In this document: positions 37,625-49,562 of the stretch, in pieces
How positions within the stretch are numbered: the stretch's first letter is position 1
How the letters are laid out: each line of letters begins with the position of its first letter
Assembly (NCBI GenBank): GCA_034509425.1
Contig: JAVTVJ010000069.1
Span: 3,045,501-3,109,500, forward strand
DNA: 64,000 nt
DNA from: Eopsaltria australis
Taxonomy: Eukaryota > Chordata > Aves > Passeriformes > Petroicidae
Direction: 5' to 3'
The notes under the pieces: model-generated
What the model was told of the DNA's origin: nothing
The model's input: the letters and a program-made list of their open reading frames with translations, nothing else
The model's database searches: none
Made by a program: the position numbers and the translations under genes

Positions 37625-39149
37625 TTGAGAAAGAAAATGTAGCTTGATTAATATTAGTGGCAAAACACTGAAACACTGTACATTTCCAGGCTTAATCTCA
37701 GTTGAAGAATCAATAGTTCTGTTCTACAGGAAATCTGGGATACAAATATCCATGGAAGTATCAAATTGGGATTGACATTTTAAAACTAAGAATAATGCCA
37801 CGTTTTCTATCACGACATTTTGTTCAAAATTTCTGTTGCAATTAAGAGACTACATTGTCACAAAATCTTCTGATGATAAAGGCTTTTTTAATGAAACTGG
37901 CTCCAAACACACTTGGATGAGTAAAGCACAGTCAAAAGAAGTACAAATCAGTTTGAGAATTCCCACAATCATCACAGACAGGAGCAAAATTAGCTGATCT
38001 CAATGAGAAAAAAGCCAGCGAAGATCATCATAGACTATGAGGAGGCATGCTCCTGTATTTGCTGCATTATCCAATACCCTTTCTGGCTCTCCAGATGACA
38101 CAGCTCCTGGTGAATTATAAGGCCGCCTAAAAAGTGAAACAAAAAAAAAGACTCTGAGTTGCTGACAATTTGTATTCTTTTTGTCCAAATGTGAAGAGAA
38201 TCTTGTTTTTATTGATGTTAGTGTACATCTCAACTAGGACAAGCAGGTCTTTAAAAGAAATACTGTAAAACAAAAACTCATGAATAATGCAGCTATTCCC
38301 TCCTCAAATCAACATACCCTTTCTTCCCAGAACTTCACAGAATAATGCATTCTCTTTCTTTCCATGTGTTTGCAGTGAATTTTACTCTATTTTAGAATTC
38401 TTAACTAGTTATAATAAATGCCTGAATTACACAGTCTGCATTTTTGTAATTTGATCTGCTTTGTAAAAATGGAAATTTTAAATTTTTGGATAGGTTTTGT
38501 TTTAAAAGAATTCAAAACCATTTGAAAGAAAGAAGCATCAACCCATTTAAGCACTAGGGATTTTGAGATCTGGACTCTGAAATCTTTGTGAAAGAATAAA
38601 AGGTTTTCCTGTCCCAAAAAGAATTTAGTTTTGGGAAGAAAAAAGGAGAGCATTGAGACATTAGCTTTGCATGTCACTGAATTAGACCTGATTAATTTCT
38701 CCAAGCCAGAGATGTTTCAGATTTGAGTAGTTACTTTTTTTTTTTTCCTCTTTACATTTTGTTCCTTAACAAGATATTCAGCTCATGCCTGGTGTCATTA
38801 CTTCATGGGATGAAGTATGACCTAGTGAAAAAATGTATACAACTCATCTGCATTAAAAGATGCAATAAAAGTACAGATCATTCACAATGTTTTCTTTGTA
38901 AGTCACATATTTTCTTCATGTCATATAAGATTACATGCTTTTATATGAACAACAACCTAATGTGCATTTATGATAACAGCAAAGTATTTACACAGAATAT
39001 CGGTCTACCTGTAACAGAATGAACTAAAACACTAATCCATTGGTTTTGGACTGGAAACTTTGTATTTACACAGGTTTTGGTGAAAGGATACCAACATATT
39101 TTAATTGCCAAAAAATTAAATTGCCTTGGAAAGTAAGAAGGGAATTCCT

Positions 39150-39246
39150 GTTGTCACCTACTCCAGGTGGCACTGCCTTGGCCGAGGGTTAGGCTTGATG
39201 ATCTCCAGAGTCCCTTCCAACCCTAACAGTTCTGTGATTCTGTAAT
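39150..39246 (+). mobile_element. CR1 LINE 3' end
   Basis: GGCTTGATGATCTCCAGAGT, CCCTTCCAACCCTAACAG and the tail TTCTGTGATTCTGTAA form the classic 3' end of an avian CR1 element in plus orientation. Only the last 100 bp or so remain. Confidence 0.92.
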
Positions 39247-39725
39247 TACCATAATTGCCCAAATCAAATGAGTTATTCTTCAGTGACCATCTTCTATGAC
39301 TTTATTCTCATGGCAGAGATAGATTGTTCATTAGAATCAGTACCATAAAGTTCCATGGATTCTGTCTGTTGTCTTTACAGGTGAAGAAAACAGAGAGTGT
39401 TAGAGGTTAAACACATGGGAAGCTGCAATTTAGGGAATCACTTTCTGGATCTCAGCCATCCCTGCTCTCCATAGTCAGTCAGTGGGGCCAACATTCAGCA
39501 GCTCCATCAAAAACAGCTGAAGGATACTTTCCTTCCAAGACTCTCCATAGTCCCTTCACTTTCTGCTTCTCTTTTCTGAAATGGTTTATAACCTCCCAGG
39601 AGCATATGCTTTTCTCTTTCATCGATTAATTTTGAAGCTTTCTGTTAGTCTGTGGTTTAGCGTTGCCATCATGAACCACGGCACAAAAATTATATCACAA
39701 CATTAAGTAAAACCTAAATGCTCAC

Positions 39726-39917
39726 CAGTGTCCATAATCAATGTGCTGCTGAATCAGTGCATGAGGCTGAACTGTTCCTTATCTATCCACCACAGGCAAC
39801 AATAAATTAAAAAAAAAAAAAAAAAAAAAAATCACCAATAAAATAGAAAAGTTTCTCATTCTTGTACTGGAACATAGGTATGACCAGGTTCTTTCTCCAG
39901 TTTTTTTTCAAATATCT
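39726..39917 (-). pseudogene. DNAH11: Dynein exon: AAA3 Walker B, disrupted by poly(T)
   Basis: From acceptor TTACATTTCAG the frame, joined to the 44.6 kb exon, reads KIFEKKLEKEPGHTYVPVQ (family KILEKPLEKKAGHNYGPGG). An extra base shifts it before NEKLFYFIGD (family NKKLIYFIDD). A run of 23 T in gene sense (39809-39831) replaces the next codons of IDDMNMPEVD. Then PVVDR, a TAA at 39779-39781 in place of tyrosine, and GTVQPHALIQQHIDYGHW up to donor GTGAGC (family GTVQPHTLIRQHIDYGHW). Confidence 0.93.
39809..39831. repeat. Poly(A) run of 23 nt inside a former exon
   Basis: Uninterrupted A run on the plus strand, lying within the AAA3 Walker B exon between the codons for IGD and PVVD. It may be an expanded homopolymer or the tail of a tiny retroposed insert. 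Confidence 0.92.
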
Positions 39918-42900
39918 CTGAAATGTAACACAAATGCATAAAAAATTTTACTATACAAAGCAACACTGAAACGAAACAAAATCAATAACTCAAAATCATG
40001 CTGGCTAAAATTCATGAAACATTTCACCATCTACAAGGTTGGGATTTTTTTAAACTATTGAAGTCCTTAGCAATCAGTGAAACTCACAGATTTGCTTTGA
40101 GAATATATCACCCTGGGATTCTGAATTCCAGAAAAGTCTTGTTGATTTAGTTAATTGACTACTTCACAGCTTTTGAAAACCTCACAGCCCATCCCTCTGC
40201 ATCCTTTGAAACTGAAATGCTTTGAATGTGAAATCCCCAGATATCCTGACATTCAGAAAATTAATCAGTGAGTAGATTATTTTCTCCTTCTCCTGGGAAG
40301 GATTAAATAAGAACTTTACCAAAGTACGTAAAGTGCAAAAATATGAATGATAGATATAATTTAAGAAGGACATTTAATCAGGAATCTAATGCAATATAAT
40401 CTCCCAGACTAAGGAATATAAAGGTGATTGTACTAAATTTCAGCCTATTCCCCCAAATGAGATGCTTACACGATGGTCAGTGGAGACCATCAGGTTATAA
40501 ATTTACTAAAACAGTAAACAAATTAACTCAAAGACCCTTATGTATTCATCAGAACTGTAAAATATTGAGACATAAACTTTGAATTTATACAATTTTTATC
40601 CAACTGCATCGCTTCCCTTAGATGTGTAAGGGAAAAAATAGCTACAGAAAGCTGCTAAGTCATGTTGAAAACACAGAAGAAAACAACTTTCATTAAGTGT
40701 TATTATAATGCTGAACTCTGACTGCCGCTTAGTGAAGTATTCTACAGATACATAAAAACAAGATTCATCATCCACAGAAGTTTGATTTCTAATTGCACTC
40801 TCAATTTTGTGCATGGAAATAAAAAAACCTGCAGAAATCACTAGGAATTTATTAAAGTAGCACCAGAAAACTAACAATCTTCCTTCTTAGGTCATACATT
40901 TTTGTTGTTCAAATTTTCACAGAAATTATTTTGCATAAAATAAAACCACAGTAATAGGTGGACTTCAAGGAAAACTTCAGAATATCACAGTGACTGAGGC
41001 TCTCATCTTCAACAAGCAGCCTAAAATCTCTCCATCTCAGAGCTGGGATTAGAACCAAAGGGGGGTATGAAACATTTAGGGAATACTGTGGCTAAAATCC
41101 TTACAGCACAGCAGAGAATTTAATGTGAACTTAATACTATTCAGCAAGAGGAAAAAGATTTCTCAAAAGTTTTGTACATCTAACCCTGATTTTTTTTTGT
41201 CCAGTCAATTATGTAATGAATTTGAGATACACCAGCTATTGATTTTGAGATGATGAAAGCCAGAATTCAATAAGACTTCAGTATTTGTCAATAAGAAATG
41301 CCTGTACATAAAAAAAATTAAAAAAAAATTATTATCAATTCCATGTATATAAAGTAGAAGAGGAAAAAAATGCAGACTACAGACTTTCTCTATTGCACTG
41401 TGTGTTAAAATACTTCGGGTTGAGCAAAAAAGAGAGTGAAATGTAAGTATATGGTTTTGAACTTGTCTGGCTTCTTTAAAAACTGGGCAACATGTTTGTG
41501 AGAGCTTGTAGGAAATGGAAACAGCACTTACACAGGGACAGTTGAGTGCTGGACATCACAGCACTGCCATGGTCCTGACTCGCAGCAGACTTATCAGCTC
41601 CTTGGGCAAAGCAGAATAAACAAATACATCACCGCAAGCGGTTTCCAGCAGGAATATGGAAGTGCTGTCATCTTAGATTTTTCAGTGAAATGATTCATCT
41701 GCAAACCTCAACACTGATTTTGACTGGTGAACTCAATGAACATAACAAATGCTTCCAAGGCCATTTCTGTCTAGTCACAGTCAGCTGAAAGGATGGTTAC
41801 TGACTGGAGAAGTAAAACAAGCAGATAAAGAGTGAAGGTGTGCTGGAAGACTGGACAGAAGTGGAGAACCTTAATGTATTTGCAACTGGATGATCATAAA
41901 TTTGGGGGAAAAAGCTGTGACTGCACTTACCCTGCTTTCCTACCAAAGAAGGGAAAAACTTTCTGCAAAAACTATGTATATATGAAAGGCTTAAAGTCTC
42001 TTAATTACATAAAAGACAATTTTGTTTTTTTAGCTCAGTGTGCACCCACAATTTAAAACCCCAGATTCGGAATCCTCCCCCTTGATCCTTACTTAAATTT
42101 TAAATATTGTCCACAATTATAATCTATAAACACTTGCACATTTTTGTTCTCTGTGGCAGTGTTCCAGACCTTAGCATTACCGAGGACTCCAGACTTAATG
42201 TACCAATATTAGTTTGCATCAGGACGTGCCTCCATCAAGCAACATTTTGAAATTTTCTGCTGCTCTAGAGGCAGATCGGATGAGTCATATGCCTTGGGGG
42301 AATGCTAAATAAAACCCCACACTCCATGCTAATCTCACCCACTCCAGCAGATACCTCAAAAAAAGTTATGTGGCTACACATAAGATGAGAACTGACAGAA
42401 AATACTGCAGATTAAAAGTGATATGATCTGTAATAAAAATCTTTTAACCTCTGAACTATGGAAAGAACATAGCAATGAACAGTAGTGAATCACTGCACTT
42501 TAACAAGTTCATCTCTTAAGCTCCTTTTTATGAACTAAGACTTAATTTAGATTGCTCATTTGTGCAATTTGCTGTGAATGACTCTTTCCATTATGAAAAC
42601 AATCCACAACTTGACTGTTACAAATAATTGCTTGGAGTGATAGCTTAAGACACATGAAAGTATTTCAGTGTATCACTTGAATGCATTTTCCAGGAAGAAA
42701 TACTGGTACACACAAACACAAAAATAACATAAGAAGCCATCATTTTGATCTACACATGACAGTACAAAGTCATTCCGTCACAGCTCACCGAGACAATGCT
42801 GTAAACACAATGGAAAGGGAACACAATATACTTGTTTCTGGATTGTCATGCAGTTCTTCACCTGTTGTGATTAGCAGAGGGATTTGGTAGCAGAGCCAAA

Positions 42901-44645
42901 TTTAACAAGAGGAACTTGGCTGAAGAGCAGTGGACAGAAAGAAGAGCTGCAGACAATGAGTCGAGTCCACTGCTTTGTAAGAGTGTTTATTTTTCTTAGA
43001 AGGAGGAGTGGATGTTTTAAAGCACTGATTAAAATGTGAAGGGATACTATTAAAATTTCATAGCAAATCCTTAAAGGTTCATAAACTCTCAAATTTTATG
43101 CCACAAGACTGTTGGTGGGTGTGACACACTTGGAGAACAAGCCCCTGTGATTCTGTGACTTCACATCTTTAAGAAATTTCCTTCAAGAAGAATACTTAGT
43201 CTTCGCTGCCCAGGACCTCCTTTCATCAGCTTCTCTTTGCAATGGAAAGTGTTATGCTTTTGTACTCCAGAGCCATGGCCATGGCTGCTACTGGAATAGC
43301 AGTCATTAGCTGAAAATTCCCTCCCTGATCAGAGGAATTTCTGAAAGCCTTTTAAGGCTGATTCCCCATTAAAGGAGCTATGACAGTTTGCAACAGCTCA
43401 TGATCTCACTCTGACGCACAGCAGACTTCTTTTCTCCTAATCTTTCCATTCATTTTGAGGGGCAAAAAGGTGATTAAGGTTTGTTAATGCAGGATTCTGT
43501 GTTAACATGAATTTGGAAACACTTCAAAGAATAAACTAAGGTATAAAGAAGACAAAATGGGCTTTGCTTATCTGATGTGAATGCAGAGAAATTAACACAA
43601 GAAATGAAAGAAAAAAACAGGATAAAAACTTACTCAATTAAGATTTGTGGATTTATACCTATTTTTTTAAACCGGGTGAAAATGTAAGCCATTAAAAGCA
43701 ATGTAGATTGGCTGGAAAATTAGACAATTGATTGCAAAAGCAGTTAAATTACACATCAAACACACTTAAATGCTTCCAAAGATTTTATCTGAAGACTTTT
43801 AAAATTGTAGAAAGTTTTTAAAACTGAAAAATTGTTTTTGGGGTCTTCTCCTAGAGGTTTGAGAGGACAAGCCAATGTATTAACTTACTTCTCTAATTCT
43901 TTTCATGGCATGAAAAGCTGTACAGCAAAGAGGGTACATGATTTTTTCTTTATAGATGTTTCCTGTTCAAGTTACAGGAAGGATAAAAAAAAAAGATGGC
44001 AGAGAGGGCATATCCACTGACAGCGGGGTTCTCCCTTGATTGTGTTCTTCACAAAGAGCAAAACAGACAGCTTTTGAGTCTATTTTGCTTTGACTGCCTG
44101 ACTCCTCTTGTTCCAACACCTACCACCGGTATAACATTTTTGGCCAACATACAGCCCTCTCCATTTTTATGTTATATTAATATTTCCTTTGATCTGCATC
44201 CATCTCACCTATGAAGACTCCAAACTCCACCAGACAGGGGTTGACCTTCCTTGGGTGTTGTATGATACCTAGCAAACGAAAACTCAACTCCTGTCTGTCT
44301 GTTTTAGTACACCTACAGGCACCATGCAGAGACACCCAGGCCAGCCAAAGCCGGCTCAAAGCTTCTTGCAAACATTGGTAAAGATAAACTTTCTCATCTG
44401 TAATCAGAGAGCAGCTTTTGGGAGCACAGTGTCAGTTTCAGTTTGCGCCAGGCAGTTTCGTCCTCCTTCATTCCCCTTGCCTGACACAACCTTCAAAGTT
44501 TTCCTGTTTGGAAGGCAATGGACTTTGCCAACGCCCAGACAAGAGCAGTAGCCAATGGTTTGTGATAGGACTGTAATAACTGTGGAAAACTTGTTATTAC
44601 TGCTGTTGAGGGAAGGTAAGTGTCTTGCATCTGTATGGAACTTAC
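39918..44645. other. Intron, nothing certain recognised
   Basis: AT-rich unique sequence between two AAA3 exons. It holds one doubtful CR1 tail near 43.1 kb. Open frames around 40.6-40.9, 42.9-43.1 and 44.2-44.4 kb resemble no known protein. Confidence 0.5.
43110..43160 (+). mobile_element. Possible CR1 3' tail (doubtful)
   Basis: ACACTTGGAGAACAAGCCCC followed by TGTGATTCTGTGACTT resembles the last bases of a CR1 3' end, but the diagnostic CCCTTCCAACC segment is missing. Confidence 0.3.
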
Positions 44646-44851
44646 TCTGGAGCACTGCTGATGTCGTGTGGTAGTTGAATGAATTGTTGGCCAAGAGGAA
44701 GTCTTCAGAGACAGCACCAAGCCTATTGCCTATGATTGCCTATTTTTCCTACTCCAGCATTTCCAATAAGCAAGACTGCTTTGCATTTTATTACGAGTAT
44801 ATCAATGAAGTACTGGAGACAGACAGTCTGAAATGTGTGAACAAAGATTGA
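44646..44851 (-). pseudogene. DNAH11: Dynein exon: AAA3 P-loop, frameshifted
   Basis: Acceptor TTTTCTGTTTTAG and donor GTAAGT flank the exon. It reads SIFVHTFQTVCLQYFIDI then LVIKCKAVLLIGNAGVGK, aligning residue by residue with LVHTTETARLRYFMEL and LLEKGKPLMLVGNAGVGK. The Walker A lysine is kept (44744-44764), but the next residue is Ile instead of Thr/Ser. A small duplication (ATAGGCAAT twice) then breaks the frame. The right frame resumes as RLGAVSEDFLLANNSFNYHT then TSAVLQ (family [26 protein letters not shown]). Confidence 0.93.
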
Positions 44852-45289
44852 CTAAAACAGAAAAGGAAAAATCCCCATCAAACACTTGCACATCACAGTT
44901 TACTTTTAAAAGCAAACTGTAATTTCTGTCTCTCTCTGCCTAGGACTAAATTCTAAAAAGGGATGAAACAGGATACAGTATTCTTCTATTCCCAAACAAT
45001 TACTAAAATAAATTGTTTTACTGGATTACTTCTTACACAGTATTTCTACTTGAAAAATTTTATTTAACTTCTTCTAATGGGAAGCTTTTGAAATCTGATT
45101 GTAACTGAAATGCATTCATTCCACCTCAGGCTTTACAGAACACCAATCTCCCTATAACTGTTAGAGAAGCAAAGACTGGTGCAAAATGTAGGTGGTTTAA
45201 TTTCTCAGTTATTTCTGAATTTGATTTTTGGCCTGGAGTCCACCATACCTAAAACCATTTGGACAAACAGTTGGCAATAAATAGCTTTA

Positions 45290-45400
45290 TTTGCTGTCAG
45301 CACCTAAAAGCTTCTCTGCCTGATAAATCTTTCTTTTCCAAGCTCTGTATTTTCCTATCAAAGATGAACCCTCAAAGACAACAGAAGATTTGATAATGCA
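45290..45400 (-). pseudogene. DNAH11: Possible dynein exon between AAA2 and AAA3 (tentative)
   Basis: One frame reads VFEGSSLIGKYRAWKRK then IYQAEKLL, against VFACIWAFGGTLLQDQL and SDYQADFS. VF, G and YQA fall at the same spacing, but little else matches and splice sites are unclear. It sits where two or three exons of about 120 codons are otherwise missing. Confidence 0.27.
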
Positions 45401-45951
45401 TCATATCTTTCGATCATCAGCTCCACGTTTGTATGTCCATAGACTTCTAATCTCCTCAGGAAAATTCCCACTCATCTAAGCATTAAAAAGTTGTACAATA
45501 CAAGTTAATACAATCAAAACACCATTAACCACTTGAGAATATCCTATGCAGAACACATGGAAAAAAGTGCAAAAATAACCAAACCTTCAAACTGAGAAAA
45601 TTACAACCAGCAACTCATGCTTTCTATTCCTCCACTGACAGGTATATATCCCACTATCATAACTTCTACAATTTGTCTTCCACAAATATAAATCTAACTT
45701 TTTAGGTTGTTCAGGAGCATAGTGGAAAGGTGATGAAGTGATTTTCTTCCTCTAGATCTCATACACATTTTTTTGTGTGAAGCTAATTTAGCTGGCAAAA
45801 AAATTACCTGTGCATAAGTGTGGCTGTAGGAAAATGTTAAGGCTTCAGTGTGTAGTGTGCAGTTGCTCTGGGCAGCATTTTTGTTGATTTAAATGGACTT
45901 GGAGCCTGAATTTCTCTTACTATGGAAAAAAGGTACCCCACACAGAAGTCG

Positions 45952-46586
45952 GTAGATGCCCAAAGAAGGCTGGAATCCTGTGGGAAGCCTGTGCTGGGGG
46001 TAGGCTCCTGGGAGGACCTGTGTAGAGAGGAGCCCATGCTGGAGCAGATTTGCTGGTAAGACTTGCAAACCCATGGGGGATCCACACTGGAGAAGTTGAT
46101 GAGGAACTGCAGCCCAAGGGAAGGACTCTAGCTGGAGGAGTTCGTGAAGGCCTGTCTGCAATGGGAAAGACTCTGTGATAGAGCAGGGGAAGAGTGTGAG
46201 GAGCACTTCCCCTGAGAGGGAAGGAGGAGCAGAGACATCGATGATCTGACCCCAATCCCATTTTCCATCCCCCTGTGCTAATGGGGGGAAGAGACAGAGA
46301 AAGTTGGGAGTGAAGTTGAATTGGGAAGGAGGGAAGAATGGAAGGAAGGTATTTTTAAGATTTGGGGTATTTTTCCCACTACTCTACTCTGATTTGATTG
46401 GTAATAAATAAAATTAATTTCCCCAAGTTGAATCTGTTGTGCCCATGACAGAGTGCTGAGTATTTGATTTCCCTGTCCTTATCTTGACCCAAGAGTCTTT
46501 CATCATATTTTTCTCTCTGCTGTCCAGTTGATGAGGGGGAGTAATAGTGGCTTGGTGGGCACCTGGCATTCAACCAGGGTCAGCCC
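45952..46586 (+). mobile_element. 3' part of an avian ERV LTR
   Basis: Repeated GGAGAAGTT/GGAGGAGTTCGTGAAGG-like segments, then GAGCAGGGGAAGAGTGTGAG, a TTGATTGGTAATAAATAAAA poly(A)-signal region and an end of GGTGGGCACCTGGCATTCAA, CCAGGGTCAGCC. This is the distal part of the LTR family whose start occurs at 9.54 kb. The opening TGTGTTGG segment is absent, so this copy is 5'-truncated. The 5' border is approximate. Confidence 0.65.
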
Positions 46587-46812
46587 TGCATACTACTTCT
46601 CTGATTAAGCAGTAGACATAAGAGAGGAAAAAACCCCACTTAACTGATGACAGAATTCTGAGAAGCCTATTTGAGAATATATGTGGCCCAAATAAATAAT
46701 ACATTAGCAGAATAAAAATTAGAAGGAAGACTTAATATAAATAACGGAGTTTGTTCTAATTAATCTCCAAACTGGATGTTAAAAATGCCAGCTAATATCA
46801 TCAGATACTCAC

Positions 46813-46960
46813 AGCTTCCACTCCAGGTCCTGCGGTTTCGGGTGATGACTTCCAGCTCTGGATATTGCAGCTGGAGCAGCAGCTCTTAAATGTGTACCTC
46901 AAACAGCAGCCACATTGACAGTGTCACAGGCATACATTCATTGTTTGTAAAGGCCAGAAC
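46813..46960 (-). pseudogene. DNAH11: Dynein exon: AAA2 sensor region, frameshifted
   Basis: Acceptor GATTTCTAG and donor GTGAGT are intact. The frame starts VLAFTNNECMPVTLSMWL then LFEVH (family VLTLASNERIALTPFMRL, LFEIH). A one-base deletion near 46890 would run the frame into TAA. In the shifted frame it continues LRAAAPAAISRAG and PKPQDLEWKL (family LRSATPATVSRAG and VNPQDLGWNP). The ATPATVSRAG motif, a hallmark of dynein AAA2, is still clear. Confidence 0.94.
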
Positions 46961-48009
46961 CTAGAAATCATCAGTAAACTTCTCAGCAAAAAAAAGTTAA
47001 GATATGTTTTTAACAAGAATGTGGCCAGGCCAATCGTGTTTATTACAGCCCAACAGAGGATTAGCTGCAACACACTGCATACACTATTTCTTGAACAATA
47101 CTAAACAAACTCTGTTTGAACATGCCTAGAGTTTTTTACCAGAATTGCAGAGGATGGATGACAAATTCAAAAGGTCTTACTTGCCCTTGTATGAGTTTTT
47201 CAGAGTTTAATTAATTTAAAAGGTGACTAGCCTGTTTCACCAATGTGACTTCTCCTGAAAGCAGATAAAAGCAGAGGAGGGAAAATCTGTCTGAAGGTCA
47301 ATAGAAATAATCAGAAGATGATTCAGAGCAGGACTCAACTTAAGTATTCCAAAATGTTTCTTGAAAAAAACCACTTTCTGTTTCTCAGGAAAAGTTAGAT
47401 TATATAGCTCACCCTGCCAGGCACCTTGCTGAGTAACCAGAGGGTTACTAGGGCTTAAGTTTCTATGACAGGAAAGCATAAAACTCCAATCACTTTCCAA
47501 AGGTTACATTCAGATCTTAGACTTGAATTTCACTACATTGCAGCATTTCAGAGAGCCCACAAAATTGGTTTAGCTGTATAATTAATAAGAAGGGAAGAAT
47601 AAGTCTGTATCCTACTGTGCTCAAACTGACTGATTTAGATTTCCTACACTAGCTTTCCATAGTATAGTGATACAAGGACTTCAATAATGGAATCTTAAAT
47701 CTATTTTACTGAGAGGCTTTCCAAACACCAGTTTCAATAATGTTATGACTGAGATCTCAAATTACATCAGTGAGGCACAATCAGCATTACAGTATCGGTA
47801 GGCTAATTTAAGGCTTTTTGTTGTGCCAAATAGGCAAGACACAAAGTGTTAATTAGGTGCTAAAATATTACTTAGCAATAGTGAAAACCAAAAAAATTAT
47901 AAGAATAAAGGAAAAAAGGAATGCTCACTGCAAAACTGTCTCCCAAAAAATAGAGGATGAAGAAAATAGGAAACCAGCTAGAGGGGAAGCCACTGTAATT
48001 GTGGCTCAC

Positions 48010-48137
48010 CTTGTTAGCATCCATAACAGCGTTGAGGGACTCAGTCTACATATGATCTATATCCCTATTTAAAACAAACTTTTTTGGCTCCTCACGGATA
48101 ATATTGGCTTGTCCTCTCAGAGAAGATGACAGGAGAC
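48010..48137 (-). pseudogene. DNAH11: Dynein exon: AAA2 Walker B, one stop
   Basis: Acceptor TTTTATTTGCAG and donor GTGAGC bound the exon. It reads LLSSSLRGQANIIREEPK, KFVLNRDIDHM, a TAG at 48046-48048, then TESLNAVMDANK. The family has LFSSILREQANLKHDGPK, WIVLDGDIDPMWIESLN, TVMDDNK. The invariant tryptophan of DPMWIE is now TAG, and the Walker B LDGD has become LNRD. Confidence 0.95.
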
Positions 48138-48684
48138 CTGCAAATAAAATTTCGATAGAATCTTATAACTTAAGTGCTTAAACAACAACACTCCACTGCA
48201 ATTAAAACTTCAGAAGATGATACTTCAGATGAAGCTTTTGTAGCATCAAACCTGGGTTTTCTACCTTTGCTTGTTTATTAGGTGGTTATTTAAAATAACA
48301 AAAAAATATTCAGTGAACACTCAATACAGCAAAATGACTGCATTTTATGCAATAATGATCTATTTTTGTTTTGATTACAGGAGAGTCTGTCATTAGTCTT
48401 AATGATGCGGGTGAGATAAAGGAGGTACCACGGGTCTGGGGAGAAAATAACTGTCCCTTTGAGGCAGCTGGATCAGCATTTTTCAGGCTAATATTTTCTG
48501 TCTACCAGTGTCCTGTCCTGCCCTCCAGCCTTTCCAGAACCACCAGTGCTCTGCACACACATCTCATTGCATCAAATCTAAAAAAGTAATGCAAGAATTG
48601 TATCTCTTACACATTCTCTGAATTCTAGTATTGTCTATTTTGGATGGAGAATGACATCCTAGCAAGATCATGTGTGTTTCTTGC

Positions 48685-48817
48685 CATCTTTCCACTCTGT
48701 GTGTTCCTGGTGTATAAAACCACACAGTTCATCAGCTGTCAGAACTTTTGGATTAAGCTCATTCCGAATGGGCATTTCTTTTTTGTTCACATAAATGTGG
48801 TGGAGAACTTTCAGAAC
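48685..48817 (-). pseudogene. DNAH11: Dynein exon within AAA2, open, GC donor
   Basis: Forty-four open codons plus one base follow acceptor GCTTCTCTTCAG: VLKVLHHIYVNKKEMP, then NELNPKVLTADELCGFI and TEWKDG. This matches ILRTLNRTYVNMKQKP, NDLNPKAVTTDELFGFI and REWKDG. The donor is GCAAGA rather than GTAAGA (48683-48684). This could be a functional GC-AG intron or a T to C decay event. Phase 1 joins the 48.0 kb exon correctly. Confidence 0.95.
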
Positions 48818-49484
48818 CTGAAGAGAAGCAACAGGGTGCACGTTAGTGACACAATTTTCATATAGTAGGAATTCTTGACTTTTTCCTGAACTGGATCTCT
48901 GACTGGGAATCCCCACACTCAGCCAACAGTTTACATTGATTTACTCTTGCCTCCATGCTAGTTTAGTCCCAAATTTCCATTAAATCTAAGGATAGGAAAG
49001 GAGACTCCCAGTCTGAAATAGCTGTATTCTGCACTCAATTCTATTAGAAAGTGTTAAATGAAGAAGAAAATCTATGCAGCTGCCAACATTTAGTAGCAGA
49101 AATAGGCAAGCATTATGTATTAGAATTATTTGTCTAGTGTTTTGGCAATAAATTCCATGATGTCTGTCTAGAAGTCTAATTAAAACATCCTGCTTCTCCT
49201 TCCAGAACAAAGTATTACTTAGTCTATCTGTCAAATTGAATACTCATTACTTCATGCCATGATTAACTGTCCTTTGGGGCATGCAAACAACACATAAAAT
49301 GTAGGATTTGCTTGCAACATTTGAGCTTTCTATTGCACATTGTGTGGCTGACTGAGTGGCCTCAGCAGTGCGTTATTACCCCGCAGCCTCAGGCAAAGGC
49401 AACATGAAGAATGTTTTATGCAAGAACTGTGGCAGTTTCTTTACCATGTGAGATGGAAAACATGCTACATAGGCAGGCAGATAC

Positions 49485-49562
49485 CTTATCCTTTCTACTC
49501 CCTGCAATTCCAACAACAAACACAGAGTGATACTCTGCTGGTTGCTCCTCCAGCTGAACATC
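49485..49562 (-). pseudogene. DNAH11: Dynein exon: AAA2 P-loop, motif corrupted
   Basis: Twenty-six open codons (phase 0) with acceptor GCGTGGTAG and donor GTATCT: DVQLEEQPAEYHSVFVV then GIAGSRKDK. The family has VVQLEELLAVRHSVFVV then GNAGTGKSK. The Walker A GNAGTGKS is changed to GIAGSRKD (about 49488-49511). The glycine before lysine and the Ser/Thr after it are both replaced, so nucleotide binding at AAA2 would be lost. No stop. Confidence 0.93.

Noticed and set aside
38000..38233. 77-residue minus-strand open frame between AAA3 exons.
   Set aside because: No resemblance to the dynein segment expected there, and the flanking segments are already accounted for at 39.7 and 37.5 kb.
42140..42200. 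GGTAATGCTAAGGTC on the minus strand, resembling an AAA3 P-loop.
   Set aside because: A far better AAA3 P-loop (GNAGVGK with 20 aligned residues upstream) lies at 44744-44764; this site has no matching flanks.
45837..46261. Three overlapping minus-strand frames of 82-113 residues.
   Set aside because: They are antisense through the imperfect repeats of an LTR.
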